A stretch of DNA of 6,340 bases from Acidobacteriota bacterium (lineage in GTDB: Bacteria > Acidobacteriota > Polarisedimenticolia > Polarisedimenticolales > Polarisedimenticolaceae), in NCBI GenBank assembly GCA_011773795.1, contig WVWW01000239.1:5653-11992 (forward strand), given 5' to 3'. The position numbers and the translations under genes were made by a program. Within the stretch, counting starts at the first letter, position 1. Every line of letters begins with the position of its first letter. The notes beneath the pieces are model-generated. The model saw nothing but the letters and a program-made list of their open reading frames with translations, had not been told where the DNA came from and did not search any database. Of the stretch, positions 5,663 through 6,340 are shown one piece after another.

Positions 5663-6340
5663 CAGTCGGCACCCAGGGAGGAGGCTTCGACCAGTGCCGG
5701 CAGGGCCGAGCCCGAGGCCGCCGGGACCCGCTCGTCGACGCGATCGGAGATCGCGGTCCGTTCCGGGTTGATCTCGACCGTCCAGGCGCCCGCCTCGCGG
5801 CCGATCTCGGGAAGCCCCGCCGCGGGGTAGACGATGGATGAGGTGCCCGCGACGAGCACGATGTCGGCGCGAGCCGCGGCCTCCGCAGCCTGTTCGTACG
5901 CTCCCTCGGGAAGCGGCTCGCCGAACCATACGACGCCGGGGCGTCGCCGCCCCCCGCAGCGGCAACGATGAGACGCGGTGAGGTCGAGGTCCTCGTCCTC
6001 GTCACCACATCGCGTGCAGCGAAGCCGCCACAACGATCCGTGCAATCTCACGATGCGCCTGTTGCCGGCGCGCTCGTGCAACCCGTCGACGTTCTGCGTG
6101 ACCAGCAAGAACCGCTCGCCCAGCGCCTCCTCCAGTGCGGCGAGGGCCCGGTGCCCGGCGTTCGGTGACGCCTGGGCCGCCTTCTCCCGGCGCTCCGTGT
6201 AGAACCGCCAGACCGTTTTCGGATCTCTGCGGAACGCCTCCGGGGTCGCCAACTCCACGGGATCACGGCCCTCCCAGAGGCCCCCCTCGCCGCGGAAGGT
6301 CGCCAGGCCGCTCTCCGCGGACACTCCGGCGCCCGTCAGG
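5662..6340 (-). CDS. cobB: NAD-dependent protein deacylase, Sir2 family, CobB/SIRT5-like (5' end beyond window)
   Basis: Removes acyl groups from lysine residues using NAD, giving nicotinamide and O-acyl-ADP-ribose. The window holds 225 residues; only the first few are missing. It opens inside the NAD-binding motif LTGAGVSAESGLATFRG (1-17), so the GTG at 6324 is the Val of this motif, not a start. Next come ELATPEAF (29-36) and WRFYTERR (45-52): Ala31, Tyr47 and Arg50 have the spacing of SIRT5 Ala86, Tyr102 and Arg105, the pocket that favours succinyl and malonyl lysine. TQNVDGLHERAG (80-91) and HGS with the catalytic His follow. The zinc module is CTRC, then a 14-residue acidic stretch, then CRC. 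After it come RPGVVWFGE, AGTSSIVYPAA and VEINPE. It is the first visible gene of a sir2-larC-tRNA-binding operon. Acyl preference is inferred from the signature. Confidence 0.93.
   Translation of the reverse strand, partial: LTGAGVSAESGLATFRGEGGLWEGRDPVELATPEAFRRDPKTVWRFYTERREKAAQASPNAGHRALAALEEALGERFLLVTQNVDGLHERAGNRRIVRLHGSLWRLRCTRCGDEDEDLDLTASHRCRCGGRRRPGVVWFGEPLPEGAYEQAAEAAARADIVLVAGTSSIVYPAAGLPEIGREAGAWTVEINPERTAISDRVDERVPAASGSALPALVEASSLGAD

Noticed and set aside
4775..5830. 351-residue plus-strand open frame opposite larC
   Set aside because: It is antisense to larC and has no family signature.
5663..5965. 101-residue N-terminal extension of LarC
   Set aside because: It overlaps the conserved end of the sirtuin in another frame. 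LarC homology starts at the ATG at 5662.
4593..6008. 471-residue minus-strand open frame over larC and the sirtuin
   Set aside because: It is out of frame with both conserved genes, Arg-rich and motif-free; a same-strand shadow.
6322..6324. GTG as the start of the sirtuin
   Set aside because: The codons to its right (LTGAG) complete the conserved NAD-binding motif, so this GTG is an internal Val and the gene continues beyond the window.
1..6340. CRISPR array, tRNA/rRNA genes, riboswitches, insertion sequences
   Set aside because: No direct-repeat/spacer pattern, cloverleaf, conserved rRNA segment or transposase reading was found. Intergenic space totals under 100 bases.

Overview
This is a gene-dense, GC-rich (roughly two-thirds G+C by eye) bacterial chromosomal segment. 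Seven protein genes cover nearly all of it, and the only non-coding stretches are 48 and 39 bases long. Codon choice is strongly G/C at third positions, several starts are GTG, and some genes lack a Shine-Dalgarno sequence. There is no phage, transposase, CRISPR or RNA gene. The taxon cannot be fixed from sequence alone. The Hfq-like Sm protein and the hairpin repeat recall Acidobacteriota or another poorly cultured high-GC phylum, but this is a low-confidence impression.

Layout: (1) Bases 1-1431, minus strand: a processive family-2 glycosyltransferase of the cellulose synthase / CslA type, running off the left edge. (2) A 48-base divergent gap holding a 6-bp inverted repeat. (3) Bases 1480-4062, plus strand, an apparent three-gene operon: a multi-pass GT-C glycosyltransferase, phosphate acetyltransferase (pta, starting at a GTGA overlap) and an 81-residue Hfq/Sm-like protein that starts inside the 3' end of pta. 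(4) Bases 4068-4092: a near-perfect palindrome between convergent genes, of REP / RAYT-target style, which may also act as a bidirectional terminator. (5) Bases 4102-6340, minus strand, a second apparent operon reading leftwards: a CobB/SIRT5-type sirtuin (5' end off the right edge), the nickel-pincer cofactor protein LarC (starting at a TGATG overlap) and a free-standing MetRS-beta-type tRNA-binding domain (starting inside the 3' end of larC).

Functional reading: the two divergent glycosyltransferases suggest envelope or exopolysaccharide synthesis. Pta makes or consumes acetyl phosphate, a chemical acetyl donor for protein lysines. The sirtuin in the facing operon removes acyl groups from lysines and carries the Tyr/Arg pair associated with succinyl/malonyl removal. 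LarC inserts nickel into the pincer cofactor used by lactate racemase and related LarA enzymes, but no larA, larB or larE is in view. No single novel defence or mobile system is evident. The most unusual items are the Sm-like protein with its possible internal leaderless promoter, the detached tRNA-binding domain, and two parallel cases where a downstream gene begins inside the 3' tail of the gene before it.
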